From NCBI GenBank assembly GCA_004134985.1, contig REGQ01000035.1:1-58489 (forward strand): 58,489 nucleotides of DNA, written 5' to 3'. The stretch comes from Paenibacillaceae bacterium (GTDB lineage Bacteria; Bacillota; Bacilli; Paenibacillales; Paenibacillaceae). The notes beneath the pieces were generated by a model, which was not told the DNA's origin, made no database searches, and saw only the letters and a list, made by a program, of their open reading frames with translations. Below, one piece after another: positions 35,024-44,442 of this stretch (position 1 is the stretch's first letter; each line of letters begins with the position of its first letter). A program made the position numbers and the translations under genes.

Positions 35024-37108
35024 CTATCCCGCCGCTGATTCGCTGCTCTGCAACTGGTACATCCGGTAATAACGTCCTTGCATCGCCATCAGTTCCTCAT
35101 GCGTGCCGCGCTCGGCGATTTCACCGCGATGAAGCACCATAATGCGATCAGCTTCCTTAATCGTCGACAACCGATGCGCAATGATAAACGTCGTCCGGCC
35201 ATGACGCAGCACGTCAAGCGCATTCTGAATTAAAGCTTCCGTCTCACTGTCGATGCTGGAGGTCGCTTCGTCCAGAATGAGGATCGCGGGATCATAGGCA
35301 AGCGCGCGAGCAAAGGAAATGAGCTGCCGTTGTCCAGCTGACAACGTGCTCCCCCGCTCCACAACCGCTTCCTGCAAGCCGCCCGGCAGTTTGCGGACAA
35401 GTTCCTCTGCCCCGACCTCCCTAAGTGCAGCCCACGCCTTCTCTTCATCTATTTCCGGATTGTGCAGCCCGACATTAAAGCGGATATCCCCAGTGAAGAG
35501 AAACGGGTCCTGCAGCACGATTCCCATATGACGACGGAGCTCCTGCTTTGTCATCCCGGCGATATCCTGACCGTCGATGCAAATTGTGCCAGAGTCCGGC
35601 TGGTAAAATCCAAGCAGCAGATTCATGATCGAGCTTTTGCCTGAACCGGTATGGCCGACCAGCGCTATCGTTTCGCCGCGAGTGGCTTCGAATGAGATGC
35701 CGCGCAGCACTGGAGTGCCCTGCTTGTAACTGAATGTCACACTTTCGAAACTTACCTGCCCTTGCGGCCTTGGCACATTCCCCGCCTCGCTGAAAGGCTC
35801 GCCTTCCTGATCGATCAATTCGAATGCCCGCTCTGACGACACAACAGCGCGCTGTGCATTCATCATCTGATCGAAGATGCCGATGATCGGCTCAAATATC
35901 CTGCCGAGATAGTCCACAAAAGCATAGAATACCCCGAATGAAATGGCCGCAGTAAGCGATTGGCTGCCAAAATACCAAATGATCATCGCCGTAAAAATCC
36001 GTCCAACGAAGTAAACGGCATTACGTCCCGAAAGGGCAAATATCCGGAATTGCATCACTTGGCTCCGATACCTGTCGTCATTCAGCTCTTCAAACTCGGA
36101 ACGAATCGTCTGCTCCCGCCGAAACGCCTGCACGATCGGCATGACCTGAATCGTCTCATTAAGCATCGCATTCATTTCGGCCAAACGGGCGCGAATGATG
36201 GCGACATACTTGCGGGAATATTTGAGATGAAGCAAGATGATGCCAGTATAAATGGGCAGCAGCAGCGCGCAGATGACGGCCATCCGCCAATCCAGATAGA
36301 GCAACGCTGCGAATACACCGATAATATTCAAGCCGCTAACAGCAAAGGTAGCCATAAAGCTGACATAAAGCTCTTTAATATTCTCCGTATCGTTGGCGAT
36401 CCGCGACACTACTTGTCCTACTGGAGTATTGTCAAAATAACGGATCGGAATACGGTGCATCTTACGGAAAATATCCATTCGAATGCGCTGGACAATATGC
36501 TGCGCGGCGGTCTGCAGCATGTAGCTCTGCACGAAGTTGAGACCGCTGGCCGCCAGCGCCAGCAAAATAATTAAACCAATCAGCCAGAAAACCGGCTCGA
36601 TGTCATACTGATAGAAGTTCCATACTTCCCCGGCAGTAAGGGACACCGTACCATAGGTGTCACTTGTGAGCGAGAAGCGAGTCCCTTCTTGAGAGATCGA
36701 CGCCTTGTGCCCTTGAGCAGCGATTTCTGTCGATTCAGCGGCTGGATCGTTGGCAGCAGGTTTCTCAGTTGCTGCAGTTGAGGCTCCATCAACATCAGAA
36801 GCTTCAGAATTAGGCGAAACTGCGTCCGCATCCCCTTCCGCCGCCAGCCAGTCGCTGCGTACGAACAGCTTGTCACGATATTGCACAGCGCGCTGGCCCG
36901 CTTCCACCTGCTCTGGATCAAGCTCAGCCCAGTCAAATTTAATCGCCAGAATGTGATTGTCGATAATGGTTTTGGCAATGATCGGCCCAGCCAATTGGGC
37001 AGCCGTCGCTACAATGAGGACGAGCAGGGCGATAATAATTCGCCGCTTGAACAGCAGCATATAATCGACAAGCCGCCTTGCTACTGAGGGTTTCTTTGGA
37101 CTGCTCAT
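35024..37108 (-). CDS. Multidrug ABC exporter subunit, BmrD/YheH-like
   Basis: A 694-residue half-transporter with the complete ATPase site (Walker A GHTGSGKSS, signature LSAGQRQL, Walker B ILILDEATSSID). Between membrane helices 1 and 2 there is a large insert (about residues 50-170), rich in Ala, Glu and Asp. It should lie outside the membrane, as in BmrD, which is also longer than its partner. AAGGAGGGG precedes the ATG, 1 bp after the stop of the partner gene. Drug export as a heterodimer is inferred from the family. Confidence 0.9.
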   Translation of the reverse strand: MSSPKKPSVARRLVDYMLLFKRRIIIALLVLIVATAAQLAGPIIAKTIIDNHILAIKFDWAELDPEQVEAGQRAVQYRDKLFVRSDWLAAEGDADAVSPNSEASDVDGASTAATEKPAANDPAAESTEIAAQGHKASISQEGTRFSLTSDTYGTVSLTAGEVWNFYQYDIEPVFWLIGLIILLALAASGLNFVQSYMLQTAAQHIVQRIRMDIFRKMHRIPIRYFDNTPVGQVVSRIANDTENIKELYVSFMATFAVSGLNIIGVFAALLYLDWRMAVICALLLPIYTGIILLHLKYSRKYVAIIRARLAEMNAMLNETIQVMPIVQAFRREQTIRSEFEELNDDRYRSQVMQFRIFALSGRNAVYFVGRIFTAMIIWYFGSQSLTAAISFGVFYAFVDYLGRIFEPIIGIFDQMMNAQRAVVSSERAFELIDQEGEPFSEAGNVPRPQGQVSFESVTFSYKQGTPVLRGISFEATRGETIALVGHTGSGKSSIMNLLLGFYQPDSGTICIDGQDIAGMTKQELRRHMGIVLQDPFLFTGDIRFNVGLHNPEIDEEKAWAALREVGAEELVRKLPGGLQEAVVERGSTLSAGQRQLISFARALAYDPAILILDEATSSIDSETEALIQNALDVLRHGRTTFIIAHRLSTIKEADRIMVLHRGEIAERGTHEELMAMQGRYYRMYQLQSSESAAG

Positions 37109-37109
37109 A

Positions 37110-38870
37110 TCAAGTCCCCTCCTTCTCTAGAGCAAGCAAGCTCTGCTCCAGCTTCTGCCTGTCGAATTGTTCCTGATACCAGCCCTCCTGAGCCATCAGT
37201 TGCTCATGGGTGCCCTCTTCAATAATTTGACCTCCGTCAAGTACGATAATGCGATGGGCATGTGTAACGGCGGTCAACCGATGGGTCGCAATCAGTGTCG
37301 TTCTGCCTTCGCGGTTGCTGCGGATTTGCTGCAAGATCGCATGTTCTGTGCGCGCGTCCACAGCGGACAACGCGTCGTCCAGTATCAATATTTCGGGATC
37401 TACAAGAAGTGCCCGGGCAATGCTGATCCGCTGCTTCTGCCCGCCGGAGAGCATGACGCCATTTTCTCCAACCATCGTCTGCAAGCCCTCTTTCATTTGC
37501 GCCAAATCCTTATCCAGTGATGCCATTTCAATCGCCTGCGCCACCTCATCGTCATTAGCTTCCGGCCGGCCAAGTGCAATATTGTCACGAATGGTACGTG
37601 AGAGCAGTTGGTGCTCCTGCGGTACATAACCGATCCAGCCTTTCAACTTGCCCAGCGAAATCTGCTCAATGGGAGTATGGCTGACCAGCAGTTCCCCTGA
37701 TCCAAGCGGGTATTGTCGCAACAGCTGCTTTAACAGCGTACTCTTGCCGCTGCCTGTCCGTCCGACAATGCCAATCGTTTCGCCCCGCTCGATCGTCAGT
37801 GTAATGTGCTGCAGGCTCGCAGCGTGAGCGGTCGGGTAACGGAAGGTCAAATCGCGAAAAGCGATCACTTCAGGCAGCGGCACGTTAACCGGATTTGCCG
37901 GCTCGACCAAATCCGCCTGCTGCTCAAGATTGCTTTCGATTCGGTTAACGGATGCATTGCCCCGCTGCAAAATGTTAATGAATTCACCAAAAGCGATCAT
38001 CGGCCAAATAAGCAGCCCCAAATAAATATTGAAGGTCACCAGCTCGCCAAGCGAAATTTCGTTGCGAAACACCAAATAGGAGCCATATCCGATCCCGATG
38101 GCAAAACTGATGCCTACTATGGAAGAAATTGCAGGCTGGAACAAGGCATTAACGTAGGCCACTTTGATGTTTTTATCCATGACATCGGTCGTCACCCGTT
38201 CAAACGCCTCAATATCCTTCTCTTCCTGTACATAAGAACGCAGCACGCGCATTCCCGAAATCGATTCCAAAACATGATCATTCATCCTGCCGAATGACTC
38301 TTGCGCGACGAGAAACCGATTCCTCATCGCCTTGCCGAGCCGGTTGATCGCCAGAGCGAGCAGCGGCAACGGCAGCAGCGCCGCCACCATCAGCTTGAAG
38401 CTGACAAACACAATCATCGATACGACAACTATTGTTGTAATTACGACCGTGTTCACAATGGTCAGCACACCGAACCCTGCGGTATTGCTCACCGCCTGAA
38501 TATCATTGGAAGCCAGTGCCATCAGCTCTCCTGAGCGGTTGCGCTGAAAGAACGAGGGCGTCATGCGCGTCCAATGCTGGAACAATCGCTCCCGCAGCAA
38601 TTTATCCAGCAATACGGAGCTGCCAAACAACAGATTATTCCATATGTAGACCAATATGTACATTAGAATGGCAATGCCAAAGAGCAGTCCGACGGTTTGG
38701 CCAAGCCCTTCCTTCGTTAGGGATCCGCTCTGAATGCGATCAATTGTATTCCCGATCAGAAGAGGCGCTACACTGTTTAAGTAACTTGTCCCGGCCATCA
38801 ACAGTACGGTTAGAACATAGAAAAGCCATCGCTCGCGAAAAAACCAGCGAAGTTTGGTAATAAATTGCAC
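37110..38870 (-). CDS. Multidrug ABC exporter subunit, BmrC/YheI-like
   Basis: A 586-residue half-transporter that I recognise as close to B. subtilis YheI (585 residues), for example LLFGSSVLLDKLLRERLFQH, GDLMA-like SGELMALASNDIQAVS and GYVPQEHQLLSRTIRDNI. Walker B is ILILDDALSAVDA, so it holds the degenerate site and needs the BmrD-like partner. GTG at 38870 is chosen because GGAGGAGGGG lies just upstream and the length then matches; the frame is open 28 codons further. I saw no clear bmrB-type leader peptide ahead of it. Confidence 0.9.
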   Translation of the reverse strand: MQFITKLRWFFRERWLFYVLTVLLMAGTSYLNSVAPLLIGNTIDRIQSGSLTKEGLGQTVGLLFGIAILMYILVYIWNNLLFGSSVLLDKLLRERLFQHWTRMTPSFFQRNRSGELMALASNDIQAVSNTAGFGVLTIVNTVVITTIVVVSMIVFVSFKLMVAALLPLPLLALAINRLGKAMRNRFLVAQESFGRMNDHVLESISGMRVLRSYVQEEKDIEAFERVTTDVMDKNIKVAYVNALFQPAISSIVGISFAIGIGYGSYLVFRNEISLGELVTFNIYLGLLIWPMIAFGEFINILQRGNASVNRIESNLEQQADLVEPANPVNVPLPEVIAFRDLTFRYPTAHAASLQHITLTIERGETIGIVGRTGSGKSTLLKQLLRQYPLGSGELLVSHTPIEQISLGKLKGWIGYVPQEHQLLSRTIRDNIALGRPEANDDEVAQAIEMASLDKDLAQMKEGLQTMVGENGVMLSGGQKQRISIARALLVDPEILILDDALSAVDARTEHAILQQIRSNREGRTTLIATHRLTAVTHAHRIIVLDGGQIIEEGTHEQLMAQEGWYQEQFDRQKLEQSLLALEKEGT

Positions 38871-39078
38871 AGCAAATCCCCTCCTCCGAAAAATCCCTAT
38901 TTTCCCATTCCTGTAAAGCGCTTTATTCTCCATTGTACATCTCTCTTCGTCCACTGAATAGACTGAATTTGCAGTTTTCTTCTTAAATTGCTAATGTCGC
39001 AATGAAAACGCCAATCGGGTATAATCGGAGGACAGAACTGGAAAATGACGGTTCGGACAGGTTGAGAGGGGATTCAGA

Positions 39079-41283
39079 ATGTTGCGCGGGATGAGTAATC
39101 TTGGAGAAATAGGGTATCGCTATCGGAAAAGCATTGTTGCCATATGGTTGGCGATTGTGCTGGCCTTGTCCGTTTTCGCTCTGCAGCTCCCTTCTGTTCT
39201 GAAGGGCAACGGCTTTGTCATGAAGGGTACCTATGCCGATGTGAACCAACTGCTGCACGACCGATTCGGGGTTAACAAATCTACGCTTCTTCTGCTCTTT
39301 GAGCAGGATACAAATAAAAGTGAAGAACAGTTTCAAGCATTCATCACCCAAAGTGTCGAACGGATGCAAGCCATCGGTCTTGAAAGTTTGCAGGGAGTGA
39401 CGGCGCCTTATAAAGCAAACGGCGCACTGCAAGATCCGGCTTTGTACAAGGACGGCTTAGCCTACGTATCGCTTGGGTTTGACCTGGAAGCCGGGGATAT
39501 GGGGGCAAATATCGACATCATTCAATTGGAACTGGCGGAATTGAAAAAGTCCGGTTCCATTATGCTAACCGGCTCTCCGGTCATCGAACAGGATCTGAAT
39601 ACAGCCAGTCAGGAAGATCTGACAAGGGCAGAGATGCTCGGTCTGCCGGTGGCGCTCGTCGTGCTGCTGCTCGCCTTCGGCGGTCTTGTTGCGGCCGGGT
39701 TGCCGCTTGTTATCGGACTGATCAGCGTTGCCAGTACGATGGGTGTGCTTTACTTCTTCGGACTGCAGATGAACCTGTCAGTGTTTCTGCTGAATGTCGT
39801 CGTGATGCTCGGGCTGGCGCTCGGGATTGATTTTGCGCTGCTGTTCGTCAACCGCTTCAGACAGGAATTGAAACGGCATAATGTCCAGGAGGCAGTGCGA
39901 ATTTCAGTGATGACAGCTGGTGAATCGATTATTTTCTCCGGCTTGTGCGTATTTATCGGCCTGGCGGCAATGCTGTTTATTCAGGTCGATATATTCAAAG
40001 TGATCGCGCTTGGCGGCATGACCGTCGTCCTGTTCTCCATTCTCTCAGCATTAACGCTGCTGCCTGCGCTGCTGTCGCTGCTTGGGCACCGCGTCAACTC
40101 GCTTATGATTTTGAAAGAAAAGCCGGAGCGCGGCAGCATATGGCTGCGGTTTGCAGGCCTCGTCATGAAACGGCCGATTGTGATGGCTGCCCTGGCATTG
40201 ATTATTTTGTTGGCCAGTATGATTCCGATTCGCGATATGGTGCTGCGGGTGCCGGGAACCGATTCCTTGCCTGCCAATTATGAATCACGCATAGCTTTTG
40301 AGAAATACGAGCGGACGTTTCTCGGGCAGCATACCGCCAGTCTCGTCATGATTGCCGAAACGGAAGCGGCGGCTGTCGAACCGGCTTCCCTTGCCGCACT
40401 TCACAAACTTGCGGACAGGCTCGCAGCCGATCCGCTGGTTGGCAATGTGGAGTCGCCCTTCTCGCTTACAGGCGGACTGGGAGCAGAAGAAATTGCCGCC
40501 GCTCTTGCCGACCCAACGGCAGCCGCTGCGCTGGCGCCTGTTATCGAGCGATTGACAAGCGACAATATGACACTGCTGAAAGTGCGGCTTGATGTCAGCC
40601 CTTATGACCGGCAAGCGCGGGATTGGGTCAGAAGCTGGGACGGCGAGAATGAAGGGGTCAAGCTCCTCATCGGCGGTTATCCTAAGTTCAATCAGGAAAT
40701 ATTCGATGAGATTGAAGCCAAGGTCGGTTATTGCCTGGCCCTTATTCTTGGGGCAACTTATTTGATCTTGCTTCTGGCATTCCGTTCTGTGCTCATTCCG
40801 CTCAAGGCGATCATTATGAATGCACTCAGTCTGTGCGCCACATTCGGGATTATCGTCTGGATTTTTCAAAATGGTCTGTTTGGCATGGAACCGTCCAATA
40901 TTGCGTTGTTTATCCCTATCTTTATTTTCAGCATTGTGTTCGGCCTAAGTACCGATTATGAGGTATTTCTGATTTCGCGCATTCAGGAAATATATCACAC
41001 AACAGGAGACAATGATCAGGCAACATTGGAGGGCTTGGCTTTAACAAGCAAAATTATTACGTCTGCCGCAGCAATCATGATCGTCATTACCGGCGCTTTC
41101 GCTTTTACCGGCGTTATGCCAGTCAAGCAGCTTGGTGTAGGGATCGCGCTTGCAATTTTGATCGATGCCACGATCGTGCGGATGGTGCTCGTCCCATCGA
41201 TGATGAAGTTGTTCGGCGCGTGGAATTGGTGGGCGCCCCGCTGGCTGAGACGACGCGGGAAGGGTGCAACTTCCTCCCATTAA
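39079..41283 (+). CDS. MMPL/RND-type membrane transporter
   Basis: A 734-residue membrane protein with the MMPL layout: one N-terminal helix (about 15-35), an outer domain, five to six helices (about 180-330) with GIDFALLFVNRFRQEL, then a second set (helix near 365, outer domain, helices 545-715) with FGLSTDYEVFLISRIQE. The paired acidic/polar motifs GLALGID and GLSTDYE are the expected proton relay. Proton-driven export of lipids or drugs is likely. GAGAGGGG precedes the ATG, and a perfect TATAAT lies at 39020-39025. It is divergent from the BmrCD-like operon. Confidence 0.9.
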   Translation: MLRGMSNLGEIGYRYRKSIVAIWLAIVLALSVFALQLPSVLKGNGFVMKGTYADVNQLLHDRFGVNKSTLLLLFEQDTNKSEEQFQAFITQSVERMQAIGLESLQGVTAPYKANGALQDPALYKDGLAYVSLGFDLEAGDMGANIDIIQLELAELKKSGSIMLTGSPVIEQDLNTASQEDLTRAEMLGLPVALVVLLLAFGGLVAAGLPLVIGLISVASTMGVLYFFGLQMNLSVFLLNVVVMLGLALGIDFALLFVNRFRQELKRHNVQEAVRISVMTAGESIIFSGLCVFIGLAAMLFIQVDIFKVIALGGMTVVLFSILSALTLLPALLSLLGHRVNSLMILKEKPERGSIWLRFAGLVMKRPIVMAALALIILLASMIPIRDMVLRVPGTDSLPANYESRIAFEKYERTFLGQHTASLVMIAETEAAAVEPASLAALHKLADRLAADPLVGNVESPFSLTGGLGAEEIAAALADPTAAAALAPVIERLTSDNMTLLKVRLDVSPYDRQARDWVRSWDGENEGVKLLIGGYPKFNQEIFDEIEAKVGYCLALILGATYLILLLAFRSVLIPLKAIIMNALSLCATFGIIVWIFQNGLFGMEPSNIALFIPIFIFSIVFGLSTDYEVFLISRIQEIYHTTGDNDQATLEGLALTSKIITSAAAIMIVITGAFAFTGVMPVKQLGVGIALAILIDATIVRMVLVPSMMKLFGAWNWWAPRWLRRRGKGATSSH

Positions 41284-41360
41284 ATGGGTAACAGAAACAT
41301 TTTACAGGTTAGCAACGTCTTATATGAGACATGTTTAGTACAATGAGAGGTGAACTGCTG

Positions 41361-42128
41361 ATGAAAAAACACTGGATTGCCTTGCCGCTCGTACTGCTGA
41401 TCGTTTGTCTCAGCTTCGTACCCGGCGCATCCGCGAATACAACCGTCAGGGACAGCGGCCAAATATCGAACGGGAGAGTGCTTGTCCCCTTGCGTGTCAT
41501 AAGTGAAACGTGGGGAGCAGAAGTGAAGTGGGATCAAAAACAAAAAACAGTAACGATCAACCATAAAGATAAGGAAATTGTTCTTAAGATCGGCTCCAAA
41601 AATGTTGAGGTGGATGGAACGACGGTTGAGGTTGATGTGCCTGCTGTGGTCAACAAGGGAATCACACTGGTTCCTTTACGTTTTTTTGCCGATTTGCTCG
41701 GCGGCGTCGTCTCCTGGGATAAATCAACGCGTACTGCCAGCCTGGAAAAGGAGGGCACTTACGTTTTTATTAAGATTCCTCATCCGCTAAGCGACGAGAA
41801 AGCGAGATCGCTGCTGCAGAAGACAACTGCACTGAAAGATGCGAAGACATCGGAAATCCGTTCCCAATTCGCGCCGTTTCTAACGGAGCGCCTGCTCCAT
41901 CGTCTCGTCAGCGCCAACGGGCTGAGTTATAAGGGGCCCTTCCCTGAATTTGCTGATGATGAGCTGTCGCTTCGCTATGCCGATGACAAAATCTACGTAT
42001 ATCAGGATACCGTCCAAACCTTGCCTGGAGGCAAACGTGTTTCGGTCATCCACTCGGCCGTCATCGTCTCTGACAATGGCTTATGGAAGGTCGACGAAGT
42101 GTATTGGACGGTTAATGACCTCAATTAA
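41361..42128 (+). CDS. Secreted protein with copper-amine-oxidase-N repeats
   Basis: A 255-residue exported protein: signal peptide (residues 1-25, ending GASA), a Cu_amine_oxidN1 region (about 35-135) with NGRVLVPLRVISETWGAEVKW and NKGITLVPLRFFADLLGGVVSW, and a C-terminal domain of about 110 residues rich in beta strands. It is built like the protein at 26775-27776 but with a shorter tail. GAGAGGTG sets the ATG at 41361. It lies 77 bp after the MMPL gene and may be co-transcribed with it. Function unknown. Confidence 0.8.
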   Translation: MKKHWIALPLVLLIVCLSFVPGASANTTVRDSGQISNGRVLVPLRVISETWGAEVKWDQKQKTVTINHKDKEIVLKIGSKNVEVDGTTVEVDVPAVVNKGITLVPLRFFADLLGGVVSWDKSTRTASLEKEGTYVFIKIPHPLSDEKARSLLQKTTALKDAKTSEIRSQFAPFLTERLLHRLVSANGLSYKGPFPEFADDELSLRYADDKIYVYQDTVQTLPGGKRVSVIHSAVIVSDNGLWKVDEVYWTVNDLN

Positions 42129-42209
42129 TGGCCGGTCACAAGCAGCTGCGCCTGCTCAATGGGGCGGTCGTGCCAACTTAAAAATTCCCACTTTGTCATT
42201 CAAAGAAAA

Positions 42210-42248
42210 CGAAGGCCAGTCCTCTAAAAAAGTAGAGACTGGCCTTCG
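42210..42248. terminator. Hairpin between convergent genes
   Basis: CGAAGGCCAGT (42210-42220) pairs with ACTGGCCTTCG (42238-42248), and CTCT with AGAG inside. There is no T-run, so termination is only probable. Confidence 0.5.
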
Positions 42249-42362
42249 TCAGCATGTCATAAGCAGGACTAGACCGCGTATCATCGTTTTTTTGAACGTC
42301 TCTGAACGCGTCAGATTTATCACACTCCGCATATAGGGTTGCCTTAATCATCCAAGTGCCTT

Positions 42363-43346
42363 TTAAGATTCAAACAGATGATTGTAATCCCCATAGCCTT
42401 CCTGCTCCAGCTCTTCCTTCGGAACAAACCGCAGCGCGGCAGAGTTGATGCAATAGCGAAGGCCATTTGGAGCAGGCCCGTCATTGAACACATGACCCAA
42501 ATGCGAATCCCCTTCAAGGCTGCGTACTTCCGTACGAATCATGAAGTGGCTCGTGTCACTTTTTTCAATAACCTGGCGCTCCTCCAGCGGATGTGTAAAA
42601 CTCGGCCATCCGCAGCCGGAATCAAATTTATCCAATGAGCTGAACAGCGGTTCACCTGATACGATATCAACGTAGATCCCTTCACCTTTATGATCCCAAA
42701 ACTCGTTTTGAAACGGTCGTTCTGTTCCATTGTTCTGGGTTACCTCATATTGAATTGGCGTCAGCTTGCTGATCGCCTGCTGCTTGCTGCTTACGCTCTC
42801 CTGCCAGTGTTTCTGGATAAAAGCGTCACGCCCCGAGCCTCTGCGGTACATTTTATAGCGAATCGGATGCGTTTTGTAATATTGCTGATGATAGTCCTCC
42901 GCCGGGTAGAATGTCGTAGCCGGAACGATTTCCGTCACAATCGGCTTATCAAACCTACCGCTGGCTGCAAGCGCCTGTTTGGACGCCTCCGCCTTCTGAT
43001 GCTGCTCCTCACTATGGGTGAAAATGGCAGTGCGGTATGAGCCGCCGCGATCATGAAACTGCCCGCCCGGATCGGTTGGATCAATTTGCTGCCAGAACAG
43101 GTCCAGCAGCTTATCATAGGAATAGATAGACGGATCGAACGTAATTTGTACTGCTTCGGCATGGCCCGTTGTTTCGGAGCATACCTCCTCATAGGTTGGA
43201 TTCGGCTTCGTTCCGCCTGTATAACCGGAAACAACACTAATGATGCCCGGCTGTTCCTCGAACGGCGATACCATACACCAGAAACACCCTCCAGCAAAAG
43301 TCGCCACTTCTATTTGATCCTTGCTTAGCTCCAGATCCTTTGTCAT
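42363..43346 (-). CDS. msrAB: Bifunctional peptide-methionine sulfoxide reductase MsrA/MsrB
   Basis: A 327-residue fusion that repairs both S- and R-methionine sulfoxide in oxidised proteins. The N-terminal MsrA half has GGCFWC (catalytic Cys21) and the [14 protein letters not shown] segment. The C-terminal MsrB half (from about 180) has [28 protein letters not shown] and RYCINSAAL with the catalytic Cys. The zinc-binding CxxC pairs of some MsrB proteins are absent, as in the Bacillus fusion type. GGAGGGA sets the ATG at 43346. It stands alone between repeats and a convergent gene. Confidence 0.95.
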   Translation of the reverse strand: MTKDLELSKDQIEVATFAGGCFWCMVSPFEEQPGIISVVSGYTGGTKPNPTYEEVCSETTGHAEAVQITFDPSIYSYDKLLDLFWQQIDPTDPGGQFHDRGGSYRTAIFTHSEEQHQKAEASKQALAASGRFDKPIVTEIVPATTFYPAEDYHQQYYKTHPIRYKMYRRGSGRDAFIQKHWQESVSSKQQAISKLTPIQYEVTQNNGTERPFQNEFWDHKGEGIYVDIVSGEPLFSSLDKFDSGCGWPSFTHPLEERQVIEKSDTSHFMIRTEVRSLEGDSHLGHVFNDGPAPNGLRYCINSAALRFVPKEELEQEGYGDYNHLFES

Positions 43347-43526
43347 CTCAATCCCTCCATTCATCAAACAAACGGCCTTATTAAAGCTGGCCTAGCGTTT
43401 CCTTCATTATAGCCGATATGGGATGGCAGTAAAAGCTGGCGAGCAAGGTCGGAAAAAGCTGCGTCTGGCGCGGGGAGCCCCGGGCTGGCACGGCAGCGGC
43501 ATGCCCAGTTTGCTGCGCTGCTCGTG

Positions 43527-43628
43527 CGGCGGATGCCCTGCCCGTGGGGCGGATGCCCCGCTTGTTAGGGCGGGGGGCCTGCCCATCGGGCGGATGCCCT
43601 GCTCGTTAGGGCGGATGCCCTCAAGTGG
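43527..43628. repeat. GC-rich tandem array of a 20-21 bp repeat, five copies
   Basis: Units start at about 43527, 43547, 43568, 43588 and 43609 and read GGGCGGATGCCCTGCTCGTTA with changes. GGGC and GCCC within each unit can pair. Overlapping ORFs in this stretch (43407-43659) are made by the repeat and are not called. Confidence 0.8.
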
Positions 43629-43760
43629 TGGGGTCATCCGCGGCTTCCATCATGCGTGATGCGCGGCACGAGCCAACTATGGAGTTTAATCGATGCTATT
43701 GGCGCTCCAATCAAGGGAGACTACCCTTTGCTTGGACTAAAACCCAACCTGTGAGAATTT

Positions 43761-43940
43761 GGCGGCCACACGTTCCGCTATTGGCCCAAAAAACACCCAA
43801 AACCAGATTTATGCGGACAGACGTTCCGCTATTGGTATAAAAACCCTCCGAAAAACCCACTTTTCACATGAATAGCGGATCTGGTGGCCGCCAAAGTTAC
43901 TTTTTGCTCTTTTTTGCGCGAATAGCGGAACGTGTGTCCT
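43761..43940. repeat. Four-motif inverted repeat element, copy C
   Basis: Forward motifs start at 43761 (GGCGGCCACACGTTCCGCTA) and 43813; inverted motifs start at 43871 and 43921 (AATAGCGGAACGTGTGTCC). The spacings are 52/58/50 and total length 180 bp, the same as copy B. The outer motifs form terminal inverted repeats of about 20 bp, and the A/T-rich spacers are also partly complementary, so the whole could fold as one long hairpin. Confidence 0.88.
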
Positions 43941-44024
43941 CTCAACTTAATCAACAGCCCGCAACTGCCGCGCAGCAGTTTGAAATTTCTGCCCCCAACC
44001 CGCGGCATCCTAACATACTCCCAC

Positions 44025-44140
44025 CTAAACTCGCCACTCCCAATATCCACCATGCTCCACCCCTTAAACTCGCCACTCCCAATATCTCACCATGCTCCCC
44101 CCCTTAAACTAGCCACGCCCAACATTCCACCATGCCCACT
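44025..44140. repeat. Tandem array of a 39-40 bp repeat, three copies
   Basis: Units begin with TAAACTCGCCACTCCCAATA at 44026, 44065 and 44105, each followed by CACCATGCYCC. The last copy is diverged. Confidence 0.8.
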
Positions 44141-44257
44141 TGACCACGCGACTTGCGGCACCCCACTTTGCTCCCATCTCAAACGCTACTCCGCGACATT
44201 TTATCTCGTAAACTCATGCTTGCTTTTTGAAAATTAGCATGATAAGATGACTTCAAT

Positions 44258-44276
44258 ACTATTTGACCAAAATGTT
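44258..44276. promoter_or_regulatory. Probable TetR operator before the TetR gene
   Basis: ACTATTTGACCAAAATGTT matches the perfect palindrome at 45119-45137 at 16 of 19 positions. It lies about 170 bp before the regulator gene, with a partial inverted copy directly downstream (44273-44286). Confidence 0.5.
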
Positions 44277-44281
44277 ATTTT

Positions 44282-44400
44282 AGTCATTTTTAATGATCAT
44301 GTATTCGACTATTCCCCAATACTAAGGTTATTCGGTCATTTTCAATGATCATGTGTTTGTTTATTCCTAATACTAATGTATTTCGGTCATTTCCAATAAC
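44282..44400. repeat. Tandem array of a 51-52 bp repeat, 2.3 copies
   Basis: Units start at about 44282, 44334 and 44385 with RGTCATTTYYAATGATCATG (ATGATCAT is a palindrome). The third copy is partial and ends just before the TetR gene's ribosome binding site. Confidence 0.75.
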
Positions 44401-44442
44401 ATGGTTATTGTAGTCAACTCCAATGAAAGGAGGTTGCCAATA

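Noticed and set aside
38871-38954. A bmrB-like attenuation leader before the BmrC-like gene
   Set aside because: The only open frame there is in frame with the exporter gene, and no overlapping terminator hairpin was found.
43407-43659. Two overlapping ORFs of 76 and 78 codons
   Set aside because: Pro/Gly/Ala-rich peptides made by the GC-rich tandem repeat, open on both strands.
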